In this document: positions 44,180-53,117 of the stretch, in pieces
Position numbering within the stretch: the first letter of the stretch is position 1
Layout of the letters: every line of letters starts with the position of its first letter
Source of the DNA: Aromatoleum anaerobium
GTDB lineage: Bacteria > Pseudomonadota > Gammaproteobacteria > Burkholderiales > Rhodocyclaceae
Direction: 5' to 3'
DNA length: 64,000 nt
NCBI RefSeq assembly: GCF_012910705.2
Contig: NZ_WTVG02000038.1
Span: forward strand, 434,001 to 498,000
Notes under the pieces: model-generated
Told to the model about the DNA's origin: nothing
The model's input: only the letters and a program-made list of their open reading frames with translations
Database searches by the model: none
Translations under genes and position numbers: made by a program

Positions 44180-45388
44180 ATGACCCGCCCCGTCTATATC
44201 TGCGACGCGATCCGCACCCCGTTCGGCCGCTACGGCGGCACGCTGTCCGGCGTGCGCGCCGATGACCTCGCCGCGCTGCCGATCAAGGCGCTCGTCGAGC
44301 GCAACTCCGCCGTCGACTGGCAGGCCGTCGACGACGTGCTCTACGGCTGCGCCAACCAGGCCGGCGAAGACAACCGCAACGTCGCGCGCATGGCCGCGCT
44401 GCTCGCCGGCCTGCCGGTCGAAGTGCCCGGCAGCACGATCAACCGCCTGTGCGGCTCCAGCCTCGACGCGATCGGCATGGCCGCGCGCGCGATCGCTGCG
44501 GGCGAGGCCGAGCTGATGATCGCCGGCGGCGTCGAGAGCATGAGCCGGGCGCCGTTCGTGCTCGGCAAGGCGGACAGCGCGTTCTCGCGCACGGCGAAAA
44601 TCGAGGACACGACGATCGGCTGGCGCTTCGTGAACCCGCTGATGAAAGCGCAATACGGCATCGACTCGATGCCCGAGACCGCCGAGAACGTCGCCACCGA
44701 CTTCGGCGTCAGCCGCGCCGACCAGGACGCATTCGCGCTGCGCAGCCAGCAGCGCTGGGCCGCCGCTGCCGAACGCGGTTTTTTCGAGCGCGAGATCGTG
44801 AAGGTCGAAGTGCCGCGCAAGAAAGGCGAGCCGCTCGTGCTCGCCGCCGACGAGCATCCGCGTCCGGACACGACGCTGGCGACGCTCGCAAAGCTCAAGG
44901 GCGTCGTGCGCCCCGACGGCAGCGTCACCGCCGGCAACGCTTCCGGTGTCAATGACGGCGCATGTGCGCTGCTGCTGGCTTCCGAAGCGGCGGTCAAGCG
45001 CCACGGCCTCACGCCGCGCGCCCGCGTCCTCGGCAGCGCCGCGGCCGGTGTGGCGCCGCGCATCATGGGCATCGGCCCGGCGCCTGCAACGCTGAAGCTG
45101 CTCGCGCGACTCGGCATGTCGGTGCGCGACTTCGACACGATCGAGCTCAACGAAGCGTTCGCCGCGCAGGGACTGGCGGTGCTGCGCCAGCTCGGCCTGC
45201 CGGACGACGGCACGAATGTGAACCCGAACGGCGGCGCGATCGCGATCGGCCATCCGCTCGGCGCGTCCGGCGCACGGCTTGTGACGACCGCGCTGAACCA
45301 GCTCGAAACCACCGGCGGGCGGTTCGGCCTGGCGACGATGTGCATCGGCGTCGGCCAGGGTATCGCGCTCGCGATCGAGCGGGTGTAA
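44180..45388 (+). CDS. 3-oxoadipyl-CoA thiolase (acetyl-CoA acyltransferase)
   Basis: Likely the last beta-oxidation-type step of the box pathway, splitting 3-oxoadipyl-CoA into succinyl-CoA and acetyl-CoA. The 402-aa thiolase has nucleophilic Cys in NRLCGSSLDAIG, His in AIAIGHPLGASGAR and second Cys in MCIGVGQGIA. The substrate is inferred from position directly after boxA (20 bp, GAAGGAAAAGCCGCC ribosome site) and from PcaF-like length and start. A general degradative thiolase is the alternative. Confidence 0.92.
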   Translation: MTRPVYICDAIRTPFGRYGGTLSGVRADDLAALPIKALVERNSAVDWQAVDDVLYGCANQAGEDNRNVARMAALLAGLPVEVPGSTINRLCGSSLDAIGMAARAIAAGEAELMIAGGVESMSRAPFVLGKADSAFSRTAKIEDTTIGWRFVNPLMKAQYGIDSMPETAENVATDFGVSRADQDAFALRSQQRWAAAAERGFFEREIVKVEVPRKKGEPLVLAADEHPRPDTTLATLAKLKGVVRPDGSVTAGNASGVNDGACALLLASEAAVKRHGLTPRARVLGSAAAGVAPRIMGIGPAPATLKLLARLGMSVRDFDTIELNEAFAAQGLAVLRQLGLPDDGTNVNPNGGAIAIGHPLGASGARLVTTALNQLETTGGRFGLATMCIGVGQGIALAIERV

Positions 45389-45418
45389 TCCGTCCCGCCC
45401 GGGAAAAAAGGTCCAGCC

Positions 45419-46000
45419 GTGAAACCGGAAGCCATCCAGATCATCAGGGACGAGCACCTCGCGATCAGCGCGGTGCTGTATTCGCTGCGCTACCTCGTCA
45501 AGGAGATGCGCCGGGGAGCGGCGCCGAATTTCGCGGTGCTGCGCGCGATCCTCGACTACATCGTGTCCTATCCGGACCGCTGGCACCATCCCAAGGAAGA
45601 CAAGTACCTGTTCGCCGCGGTGCGGCACCGCACGCGCGAAGCCGATGGCCTGATCGCGCGGCTCGAGCGCGAGCATGCGCTCGGCTATCCGATGGTCGAG
45701 GAGCTGAAGAAGCAGCTCGTCGCTTTCCAGGGTGGCGACAGCGAGGCGCGCGACGCGTTCTTCGCTGCCGCCGACCGCTACGCGGAACTGGAATGGGAGC
45801 ACCTGCGCACCGAGGAAGACGTCTTTCTGCCGATCGCCGAACGGGTGCTCGATGCCGAGCAGTGGGCCCAGATCGCGGTCGCGTTCCGCGAGAACGACAA
45901 CCCGCTGTTCGGCATCAAGCCGCGGGAAGAAGCCGAAGCGTTATACCAGCGGATCCTGAAGCTGGCGCCGGCGCCGATCGGTTTCGGCAGCAACGCCTGA
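45419..46000 (+). CDS. Hemerythrin-like (HHE) domain protein at the end of the box operon
   Basis: A 193-aa all-helical protein with the hemerythrin HHE cation-binding pattern: IIRDEHLAISAVLYSLRYLV, RWHHPKEDKYLFAAV, LEREHALGYPMVEELKK and LEWEHLRTEEDVFLPIAERV. The His/Glu residues are spaced as diiron ligands. GTG start 30 bp after the thiolase, preceded by AAAAAAGG. O2 binding or sensing for the O2-dependent BoxB reaction is a reasonable guess, but nitric-oxide protection or iron handling is equally possible. Confidence 0.82.
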   Translation: MKPEAIQIIRDEHLAISAVLYSLRYLVKEMRRGAAPNFAVLRAILDYIVSYPDRWHHPKEDKYLFAAVRHRTREADGLIARLEREHALGYPMVEELKKQLVAFQGGDSEARDAFFAAADRYAELEWEHLRTEEDVFLPIAERVLDAEQWAQIAVAFRENDNPLFGIKPREEAEALYQRILKLAPAPIGFGSNA

Positions 46001-46020
46001 ACCGGTACTTCGTTAACAAA

Positions 46021-46088
46021 TGTTGCAATGCACAAAACATCTTGACCCGTCGCGCCTTGCGACTACAATGGAATTGTGCACTGCAGCA
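46021..46088 (+). promoter_or_regulatory. Phasin promoter bracketed by a 15-bp inverted repeat (probable PhaR operators)
   Basis: TTGACC (46042-46047) and TACAAT (46064-46069) lie 16 bp apart. Flanking them, TGTTGCAATGCACAA (46021-46035) and TTGTGCACTGCAGCA (46074-46088) are reverse complements at 13 of 15 positions, with centres 53 bp apart (about five helical turns). Each half carries two TGCA boxes. The layout suggests a repressor bridging the promoter; PhaR is proposed because the gene is a phasin. Confidence 0.7.
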
Positions 46089-46156
46089 GGATGAGCCTCC
46101 CCGACGTCGGGCCTGCCTGCGATTGCCGAATGTTTCGACCCCTCCAGGAGCCTGCC

Positions 46157-46717
46157 ATGACCAAGACCCCCGACCAGCTCAGCGCCCTCGCCAAGCCCGC
46201 GCTCGACACGTACCTGAAATCCGCGACCACCGCCTTCGAGTCCGTCGAACGCCTGATTGCCCTGAACCTGAACACGGCGCGTTCCGCGCTGGAAGACGGC
46301 AGCGGATTCGTCCGCGCACTGCTTGCGGCGAAGAATCCGAAGGAAATTCTGGACCTGCAGTCGTCGTTCGCCCAGCCGCTCGCGCAAAAATCGCTCGCGT
46401 ACTATCGCAGCGGCTACGAGATCGTCGCGCAGAGCCTCGAAGAGTGCCTCAAGCCTTACGAATTGCAGTTCGCCGAAGCGAACAAGCTTGCGATCATTGC
46501 CATCGAGAAAGCGGCCCAGGCCGTGCCGGGGGGTGGCGAGGTGGCAGTCGCCGCGATGCGCTCGGCGATTGCGGCGGCGAACTCGACCTATGACAGCGTG
46601 ACGAAGGCCACCCGGCAGGCAGTCGAAATCACCGAAGCCAACGTCGCCGCGACGGCCGACGCGGCGATCAAGGCGATCGAAACGAACGCCGCTGCAACGC
46701 ACAAGAAGAGCGCCTGA
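46157..46717 (+). CDS. phaP: Phasin (PHA granule-associated protein)
   Basis: A 186-aa phasin expected to coat polyhydroxyalkanoate granules. The protein is mostly amphipathic helix (LALNLNTARSAL-like stretch, LDLQSSFAQPLAQKSLAYYR, SGYEIVAQSLEECLKPYELQ) and matches the phasin_2-type family, ending in an Ala/Lys-rich tail. The start at 46157 is set by CCAGGAG about 6 nt upstream. It has its own strong promoter with an inverted-repeat operator and ends in a clear terminator, so it is monocistronic. Linkage to the benzoate operon fits carbon storage from acetyl-CoA. Confidence 0.9.
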   Translation: MTKTPDQLSALAKPALDTYLKSATTAFESVERLIALNLNTARSALEDGSGFVRALLAAKNPKEILDLQSSFAQPLAQKSLAYYRSGYEIVAQSLEECLKPYELQFAEANKLAIIAIEKAAQAVPGGGEVAVAAMRSAIAAANSTYDSVTKATRQAVEITEANVAATADAAIKAIETNAAATHKKSA

Positions 46718-46779
46718 TTTTCCCGCGACGGCGGCCTCGCGGCTGTCGTCCTCAGCTGCGTGCACCTCTGCGTTCGACC

Positions 46780-46809
46780 CTCCGGCGCCTTCGGGCGCCG
46801 GAGCTTTTT
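46780..46809 (+). terminator. Intrinsic terminator of the phasin gene
   Basis: A perfect 10-bp stem (CTCCGGCGCC / GGCGCCGGAG) with a TTCG tetraloop is followed by C and five T. It lies 63 bp after the phasin stop. Confidence 0.92.
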
Positions 46810-46905
46810 CCGGCTGGACAATCATCGGCCGGAACCTCCCCGCTTCCGCCTGCGTCAAAATTGGTCGGGCTCGTTGCCCGATGTTGCCTCGTCAGGAGCG
46901 CGACC

Positions 46906-47037
46906 GTGACCCAGCAGACCGCATCGGCGCACTCCGCGCCCAGCAACACCGCCCGCGTCGTGCGCATGCCGGAGCACCGTCCGTGTCCCGCAGGGGAACG
47001 CGCGCCGGGTGTTTCTGCCCGGTTGCACGGATGCTGA
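46906..47037 (+). CDS. Possible 43-aa leader ORF overlapping the M1-peptidase start
   Basis: GTG at 46906 is preceded by AGGAGCGCGACC, a good ribosome site, and opens a 43-codon frame (MTQQTASAHSAPSNTARVVR...) that ends in TGA at 47035-47037. The stop overlaps the ATG at 47031 of the peptidase gene. It could be a translationally coupling leader peptide or chance. No similarity is recognised. Confidence 0.35.
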   Translation: MTQQTASAHSAPSNTARVVRMPEHRPCPAGERAPGVSARLHGC

Positions 47038-49112
47038 GCGACGCTGCGAGCCGCCGACGAATGTTTCACGCCCTTTCACTGCTGATCATGCTGCCGCTTC
47101 CGGTGATCCTGAATCCCGCCTCGGCGCAGATGCCGCCGATCGGGGCGGCTGCGGCCAGCGAACCGGCCGCCTCCTACCGGCTCGCCGTGCGCCTCGACCC
47201 CGGCCGGCAGGAACTGTCCGGCGAGGCCGAGATCACGATCGACAGCGAAGCCGCGTTCGAGCTGCTGCTGAACATCCGCTTCGAGGCCGGCCCGCTGCGC
47301 ATCGACGGTGAGCCCGTCGAGCTCCGGCCGCACCGTCACGGCGCAGTGGAACAATGGTCGGTTCCCGCGGGAGTGGCCGGACGCACCCTTGCGCTGTCCT
47401 GGCACGGCACGCTCGCAGGCCTTGCGCCCGGCGTCGAACACCGCGATACGCTCGACACGCAGGAACCCGTTGCGGATCCTCGCGGGAGCTTCCTGCCGTC
47501 GTCCAGCGCCTGGTATCCGCTGGTCGTGCGCGGGGGGCGCGGGCTGCTGCACGCGTTCACGCTCAACCTCGATCTTCCCGCAGGGCAGCACGGCCTCGTC
47601 GCTGGCCATCTGCAGTCGGAGTCCGCGCGCGGCGGGCGGGTTGTCGCCCGGTTCGACTTCCCGCACCCCGCCGAAGGCATCGACCTGATCGCCGGCCCGT
47701 ACCGCATCACCGAGCGCCACGTGCGCTCGAGCGACGGGCGGCCGATCGTGCTGCGCACCTATTTCCATGCCGAGCTCGCGCCGCTCGCCGCCGGCTATCT
47801 CGACGCGGTACGCGACTATCTCGCGCTGTACGAAAGCTGGATCGGCCCCTATCCCTTCACTAGCTTCGCCGTCGTGTCGAGTCCGACGCCGACCGGCTTC
47901 GGCATGCCGACGCTGACCTATCTCGGCATCGAGGTGCTGAAGCTGCCGTTCATCAAGGACACGTCGCTCGGCCACGAGGTGCTGCACAACTGGTGGGGCA
48001 ACGGCGTCTATCCCGACTACGCGAGCGGCAACTGGAGCGAAGGGCTGACGACCTTCATGGCCGACTACCATTACGCCGAGCGCGCCGGCGCCGACAAGGC
48101 GCGCGCGATGCGCCAGGGCTGGCTGAGGGACCTGTCGGGTATTCCATCGGGCGCCGACCGGCCTCTGGCGGCCTTCACCTCGCGCACGCACGGCCTCGAC
48201 CAGGCGGTCGGCTACGGCAAGGCGGCAATGATGTTCGTGATGCTGCGCGACCGCATCGGCGAGCCGGCGTTCGATCGCGCCATCCGGCGCTTCTGGCAGA
48301 CGCAGCGCTTCCGTGTCGCCGACTGGGACGACCTGCGCGTCGCGTTCGAAGCGGCCTCCGGCCAGTTGCTCGAACCTTTCTTCACCCAGTGGCTCGATCG
48401 CACCGGCCTCGCCGAAATCGCGCTGAGCGGCGGACGCGATGCGGGCGACGGCGTCGGTGTGACGCTCGCGCAGAACGTCCCGCCGTACGTGCTCGAGGTT
48501 CCGCTGCGGATCGACACCCGCGCCGGGCCGACGCTGCGCCGCGTGCGTCTCGAGCAGGCACGGCAGGACTTCGAGATCGAGCTCGATCCGGGCGACAGCG
48601 CGATGCGCGTCACGCTCGACCCCGACAGCCTGATCCTGCGGCGCCTCGATCGCCGCGAAACGCCGCCGACCCTGCGCGAACTGCAGTTCGACCGGCGCAC
48701 CGAACTGCTGACGCTCGGCGACAACGAGTTCACGTCGGCGGCACACGCACTCGCGGACCGGCTGCTCGATCATGCCGCCTCCCCGCACGCGGCCGACGTC
48801 GCGCCCGGCCCCGACCCGCTGCTCGTGATCGGGGACGAAACCTGGATCGGCCGCTGGCTCGCGCGCCACGATCTGCCGCTCGCGCCGCCTGAAGTCGCGC
48901 ACCGCGGTACGGTCCGCGCCTGGACGCTGCGCCTGCCATCCGGCACCCCGCTGGGAATCGTCGCCGCCGACAGCGCGCAGGCACTCGCCAACGCGACCCG
49001 GCCGCTGCCGCATTACCGCCAGCAAAGCTGGCTGGTGCTGCAGGATGCCCGCACGATCGCACGCGGCGTGTGGCCGGCCGAACCGCTGTCGGTGCCGGTC
49101 ACCCGGCACTGA
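47031..49112 (+). CDS. Exported M1-type (gluzincin) metallopeptidase
   Basis: A 693-aa predicted periplasmic zinc peptidase. A signal peptide follows a basic N terminus (RRRMFHALSLLIMLPLPVIL, then PASA). An N-terminal beta-sandwich domain like aminopeptidase N spans about 40-215. The zinc site is H315-E-V-L-H319 with E337 in NWSEGL, i.e. HExxH-x17-E, one residue shorter than the usual x18 of M1. The exopeptidase GAMEN motif is replaced by PTGFGMPTLTY, so activity may differ from an aminopeptidase. ATG at 47031 is used; 47061 is an alternative. The last about 200 residues have no recognised domain. Confidence 0.8.
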   Translation: MLSDAASRRRMFHALSLLIMLPLPVILNPASAQMPPIGAAAASEPAASYRLAVRLDPGRQELSGEAEITIDSEAAFELLLNIRFEAGPLRIDGEPVELRPHRHGAVEQWSVPAGVAGRTLALSWHGTLAGLAPGVEHRDTLDTQEPVADPRGSFLPSSSAWYPLVVRGGRGLLHAFTLNLDLPAGQHGLVAGHLQSESARGGRVVARFDFPHPAEGIDLIAGPYRITERHVRSSDGRPIVLRTYFHAELAPLAAGYLDAVRDYLALYESWIGPYPFTSFAVVSSPTPTGFGMPTLTYLGIEVLKLPFIKDTSLGHEVLHNWWGNGVYPDYASGNWSEGLTTFMADYHYAERAGADKARAMRQGWLRDLSGIPSGADRPLAAFTSRTHGLDQAVGYGKAAMMFVMLRDRIGEPAFDRAIRRFWQTQRFRVADWDDLRVAFEAASGQLLEPFFTQWLDRTGLAEIALSGGRDAGDGVGVTLAQNVPPYVLEVPLRIDTRAGPTLRRVRLEQARQDFEIELDPGDSAMRVTLDPDSLILRRLDRRETPPTLRELQFDRRTELLTLGDNEFTSAAHALADRLLDHAASPHAADVAPGPDPLLVIGDETWIGRWLARHDLPLAPPEVAHRGTVRAWTLRLPSGTPLGIVAADSAQALANATRPLPHYRQQSWLVLQDARTIARGVWPAEPLSVPVTRH

Positions 49113-49244
49113 CGGAGAGCGCAGGCGCGCAGGCGCCCGTCGTGGCGCGGCCGTTGGCCGGGCCCCGGAGCGTTCAGGATCGGAGCGCCGATTTCCGTCA
49201 TGCCTGCGGACCACTAGAATGCCGGTTTGCCAGACGCCCAAACC

Positions 49245-50588
49245 ATGACCGCCAGCCCCGTTACGCCCGTCCCCGAACTCCTTGCCCCCGCCGGTTCGCT
49301 GCAGATGATGCGCACCGCTTTCGCGTTCGGCGCGGATGCCGTCTACGCCGGCCAGCCGCGTTATTCGCTGCGCGTGCGCAACAACAGCTTTGGCAAGATC
49401 GAGGCGCTCGCGCAGGGCATCGACGAGGCGCACGCCGCGGGCAAGGCCTTCTACCTCGTCAACAACATCTACCCACACAACACGAAAATCCGCAGCTTTC
49501 TCGCCGACCTCGAACCGGTCGTCGCGCTCGGCCCCGACGCGCTGATCATGGCCGACCCCGGCCTGATGATGATGGTGCGCGAGCGCTGGCCGGAGATCGA
49601 CATCCACCTGTCGGTGCAGGCGAACACGACGAACTACGCAGCGGTGCGCTTCTGGGCCTCGGTCGGCGTCAAGCGGATCATCCTGTCGCGCGAACTGTCG
49701 CTCGACGAAGTGGCCGAGATCCGCGACGCCTGCCCGGAGGTCGAGATCGAGCTGTTCGTGCATGGCGCGCTGTGCGTCGCCTACTCGGGCCGCTGCCTGC
49801 TGTCGGGCTACTTCAACCACCGCGACCCGAACCAGGGCAGCTGCACGAACTCCTGCCGCTGGGACTACAAGGTCCACGATGCGGCCGAGGACGACAGCGG
49901 CGACGTGCGCCGCGTGCCGCAGCTCGCGGGACTCGGCGGCGGCCCGCGGCACGCGGCGAGTGAGCGCGTGTGGCTGATCGAGGAAGGCACGCGGCCCGGC
50001 GAGCTGATGCCGGTCGAGGAGGACGAGCACGGCACCTACATCCTGAACTCGAAGGACTTGCGCGCGGTCGAGCACGTCGCGCGGCTCGTCGCGATCGGCA
50101 TCGATTCGCTGAAGATCGAGGGCCGCACGAAAAGCCCGTACTACGTCGCGCGCGCGAGCCAGGCCTACCGCCGCGCGATCGACGACGCCGTCGCCGGCCG
50201 GCCGTTCGACGTGCGCCTGCTCGGCGAGCTCGAAGGACTGGCGAACCGTGGCTACACCGACGGGTTCTACGAGCGGCATCACACGCCCGACCACCAGAAC
50301 TACCTGCGCGGCCACTCCGAATCCGGGCGCAGCCTGCTGGTAGGCGAAGTACTCGGCTTCGATATGGCGCGCAGCCTCGCCGAAGTCGAGGTGAAAAACG
50401 CTTTCGGCGTCGGCGACCGGATCGAGTTCGTGCATCCGGGCGGCAACGACACGGTGCGCCTCGAACGTCTCGAGGATGCGGCCGGCGCAGCTGTCGGACG
50501 CGTCCCCGGCGCCGGGCGGCGCGTATGGCTGCCGCTGCCGGCTGCTGTCCGCGGCGCGGCACCGTGCTTCATCGCCCGTTTTTTGTAG
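49245..50588 (+). CDS. trhP: U32-family tRNA uridine hydroxylation protein TrhP/YegQ
   Basis: A 447-aa U32 'peptidase' of the YegQ group, which is required for 5-hydroxyuridine at the wobble position of tRNAs. The N-terminal TIM-barrel-like part starts ELLAPAGSLQMMRTAFAFGA with DAVYAGQPRYSLR. The cysteine-rich signature HGALCVAYSGRC, then GSCTNSCRWDYK, supplies the Fe-S ligands. C-terminal KIEGRTKSPYYVARASQAYR is diagnostic. The ATG at 49245 is preferred over an upstream TTG. It converges with the small membrane-protein gene 13 bp away. Confidence 0.9.
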   Translation: MTASPVTPVPELLAPAGSLQMMRTAFAFGADAVYAGQPRYSLRVRNNSFGKIEALAQGIDEAHAAGKAFYLVNNIYPHNTKIRSFLADLEPVVALGPDALIMADPGLMMMVRERWPEIDIHLSVQANTTNYAAVRFWASVGVKRIILSRELSLDEVAEIRDACPEVEIELFVHGALCVAYSGRCLLSGYFNHRDPNQGSCTNSCRWDYKVHDAAEDDSGDVRRVPQLAGLGGGPRHAASERVWLIEEGTRPGELMPVEEDEHGTYILNSKDLRAVEHVARLVAIGIDSLKIEGRTKSPYYVARASQAYRRAIDDAVAGRPFDVRLLGELEGLANRGYTDGFYERHHTPDHQNYLRGHSESGRSLLVGEVLGFDMARSLAEVEVKNAFGVGDRIEFVHPGGNDTVRLERLEDAAGAAVGRVPGAGRRVWLPLPAAVRGAAPCFIARFL

Positions 50589-50601
50589 CGTACTCGCCCG
50601 G

Positions 50602-51165
50602 CTAAGGCTGGTCGGGCTTGCCCGGCCGCCCGCCGGGCTTCGCCTGGCTCCACACGAGCATGCCAACGAAAAGCATCAGCCCGCCCGCCAGCGCGAGCGC
50701 GAGTGCCGGGAACGTGAAGAGGAACACCGCCCACCGCAGCTCCCGGAACACCATCGCATCGCCCGGGTCGGCGGGATTCACCCACACCGTGATTCTCGGC
50801 GAAGCCTGCAGGCCGGCGACGATCGACTGGCTCGAGTCGTGCGCGTACTGCCCGTCGTGCGGGTCGTAGCGGACGCCGTCATGGTCGGTGTCCCCGACGC
50901 GGTAGCGATAGCGGATGTGCACCGAATCGAGCGGCGGATGCAGACTCGACGGCGGCCCATGCAGGCTCACGGATTCGATCGATGCCTCGACCGGCTGCCA
51001 GTCGCGACTGCGCAGCGACTCCACCGAGGGCAGGACGCCATACGACACGATCCCGAGCAGCCCCGCCATCAGCAATCCGACGCCGAACAGGGGCAGCCCG
51101 ATGCCCAGGGCCACCGTGCGAAGCGCGGCAAGCGGGGAGGGCGGCAGCTGGCGGATCGGCGACAT
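50602..51165 (-). CDS. DUF3592-like membrane protein
   Basis: A 187-aa protein with an N-terminal transmembrane helix (LGIGLPLFGVGLLMAGLLGI), an extracytoplasmic domain of about 100 residues (DWQPVEASIESVSLHG, IRYRYRVGDTDHDGVRYDPH, ITVWVNPADPGDAMV) and a C-terminal membrane segment (FTFPALALALAGGLMLFVGM). This is the DUF3592 layout. No function is known. The start at 51165 (MSPIRQLPPS) places the first helix normally; the longer frame to 51213 lacks support. It is divergent from the ABC-F gene. Confidence 0.75.
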   Translation of the reverse strand: MSPIRQLPPSPLAALRTVALGIGLPLFGVGLLMAGLLGIVSYGVLPSVESLRSRDWQPVEASIESVSLHGPPSSLHPPLDSVHIRYRYRVGDTDHDGVRYDPHDGQYAHDSSQSIVAGLQASPRITVWVNPADPGDAMVFRELRWAVFLFTFPALALALAGGLMLFVGMLVWSQAKPGGRPGKPDQP

Positions 51166-51314
51166 GCTGGAAGTTTGACGCCGACAACGCCGCGGCACCA
51201 GATCCGTATGCAAAAAATGGGCTCAGATTCCACACTGCGGCGGCGGCTCCGGCACGTCGCAACCTTCTGCGCTATAATGCAAAGCTTTGTTTTATCTGAA
51301 AATCAGGATTCGCC

Positions 51315-52952
51315 GTGCTCGTTGCAGCCAACATCACCATGCAGTTCGGGGCCAAGCCCCTGTTCGAGAATGTCTCCGTCAAATTCGGCGGGGGCAACCG
51401 CTACGGCCTGATCGGCGCCAACGGCGCGGGCAAGTCGACGTTCATGAAGATCCTGTGCGGCGAACTCGAGTCGTCCGCCGGCAACGTGTCGAAGGATCCG
51501 CATGAACGCATGGCCTACCTCAGGCAGGACCAGTTCGGCTTCGAGGACGTGCGCGTGCTCGACGTGGTGCTGATGGGCCACGAGCAGATGTGGGCCTGCA
51601 TGGTCGAGAAGGACGCGATCTACGCGAACCCCGAGGCGACCGAAGACGACTACATGCACGCCGCCGAGCTCGAAGGCAAGTTCGCCGAGTACGACGGCTA
51701 TACCGCCGAGGCGCGCGCCGGCGAGCTGCTGCTCGGGGTGGGCATCGGCACCGAGCTGCACAACGGCCCGATGAAGAACGTCGCGCCGGGCTGGAAGCTG
51801 CGCGTGCTGCTGTGCCAGGCGTTGTTCGCGAACCCGGACATCCTGCTGCTCGACGAACCGACGAACAACCTCGACATCAACACCATCCGCTGGCTCGAGG
51901 ACGTGTTGAACCAGCGCGACAGCACGATGGTGATCATCTCGCACGACCGCCACTTCCTGAACCAGGTGTGCACGCACATGGCGGACCTCGACTACGGCAC
52001 GATCACCGTGTACGCCGGCAACTACGACGACTACATGGAAGCGGCAACCCTCGCGCGCCAGCGCCAGCAGTCCGCCAATGCCCGCGCGAAGGAAAAGATC
52101 CAGGATCTGCAGGAATTCGTGCGCCGCTTCTCGGCCAACAAGTCGAAGGCCAAGCAGGCGACGAGCCGCCTCAAGCTCATCGACAAGCTCAGACCCGAAG
52201 ACGTCAAGCCGTCCAGCCGCCAGTACCCGTGGATCCGCTTCGACTACGACGACAAGGACAAGCTGCACCGCCTCGCCTGCGAAGTGCAGAACCTGTCGTT
52301 CGCCTATGACGGCATGATGAAACCGCTGATCGACAAGTTCTCGATCGCAATCGAGGCCGGCGAGAAGGTCGCGATCATCGGCGAGAACGGCGTCGGCAAG
52401 ACGACGCTGATGAAGCTGCTCGTCGGCGGCGAGGCGGGTGGCCTCACGCCGCAGAAAGGCGCCGTGAAATGGGCCGAGAAGGCCAAACCCGGCTACTACG
52501 CGCAGGATCATGCATCCGAATTCGCCGGCACGCAGAGCCTGACCGAATGGATCGCCGAGTACGCCCGCGTCACCATCGACTCGCAGGGCGGCGATCTCGA
52601 GACGCTGATCCGCGGCACGCTCGGCCGGCTGCTCTTCTCCGGCGACGACGTGAGAAAGCCGGTCAACGTGATTTCCGGCGGCGAACAGGGCCGCATGCTG
52701 TTCGGCAAGCTGATGCTGTCGCGGCCGAACGTGCTGCTGATGGACGAGCCGACGAACCACCTCGACATGGAATCGATCGAGTCGCTGAACACCGGCCTCG
52801 AGAAGTTCTCCGGCACGCTGATCTTCATCTCGCACGACCGCGAGTTCGTGTCCTCGCTCGCGACCCGCATCATCGAGATCCGGCTCGACGGCACGATCAC
52901 CGACTACCGCGGCACCTACGAGGAATACCTCGCGAGCCAGGGGCTCGAGTGA
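51315..52952 (+). CDS. ybiT: ABC-F family ATPase (YbiT-like)
   Basis: A soluble tandem ATPase of the ABC-F group, which acts on the ribosome rather than in transport. Two nucleotide-binding domains: Walker [10 protein letters not shown] (about 36-44) and GENGVGKTT (about 357-365), Walker [13 protein letters not shown] and [12 protein letters not shown], a degenerate first signature and ISGGEQGRM in the second. The P-site tRNA-interaction linker (about 245-300) is charged and helical. GTG start after CAGGATTCGCC. A TATAAT box at 51273-51278 lies 37 bp upstream. It ends in a strong terminator. Confidence 0.9.
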   Translation: MLVAANITMQFGAKPLFENVSVKFGGGNRYGLIGANGAGKSTFMKILCGELESSAGNVSKDPHERMAYLRQDQFGFEDVRVLDVVLMGHEQMWACMVEKDAIYANPEATEDDYMHAAELEGKFAEYDGYTAEARAGELLLGVGIGTELHNGPMKNVAPGWKLRVLLCQALFANPDILLLDEPTNNLDINTIRWLEDVLNQRDSTMVIISHDRHFLNQVCTHMADLDYGTITVYAGNYDDYMEAATLARQRQQSANARAKEKIQDLQEFVRRFSANKSKAKQATSRLKLIDKLRPEDVKPSSRQYPWIRFDYDDKDKLHRLACEVQNLSFAYDGMMKPLIDKFSIAIEAGEKVAIIGENGVGKTTLMKLLVGGEAGGLTPQKGAVKWAEKAKPGYYAQDHASEFAGTQSLTEWIAEYARVTIDSQGGDLETLIRGTLGRLLFSGDDVRKPVNVISGGEQGRMLFGKLMLSRPNVLLMDEPTNHLDMESIESLNTGLEKFSGTLIFISHDREFVSSLATRIIEIRLDGTITDYRGTYEEYLASQGLE

Positions 52953-52986
52953 GCTGAGCGCCGACGGCCTCGCGACCGGACGACAG

Positions 52987-53009
52987 CCGCCCGCGAGGGC
53001 GGTTTTTTT
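52987..53009 (+). terminator. Intrinsic terminator after the ABC-F gene
   Basis: CCGCCC-GCGA-GGGCGG (6-bp stem with a GNRA tetraloop) is followed directly by seven T, 35 bp after the stop. Confidence 0.92.
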
Positions 53010-53117
53010 GTGTCCCGGCAATGCGCCGCAGCGCCGGGGCCGGAAGGCTTCACGACGGCATTCGCAGCAGCTGCGCCTTCGTCGGCTACAATCGCCGAAA
53101 CACTTCCCTCGTCCATC

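Noticed and set aside
47076-50666. A 1196-codon minus-strand frame opposite the M1 peptidase and trhP
   Set aside because: Composition-driven artefact with no recognisable domain; both plus-strand genes have diagnostic motifs.
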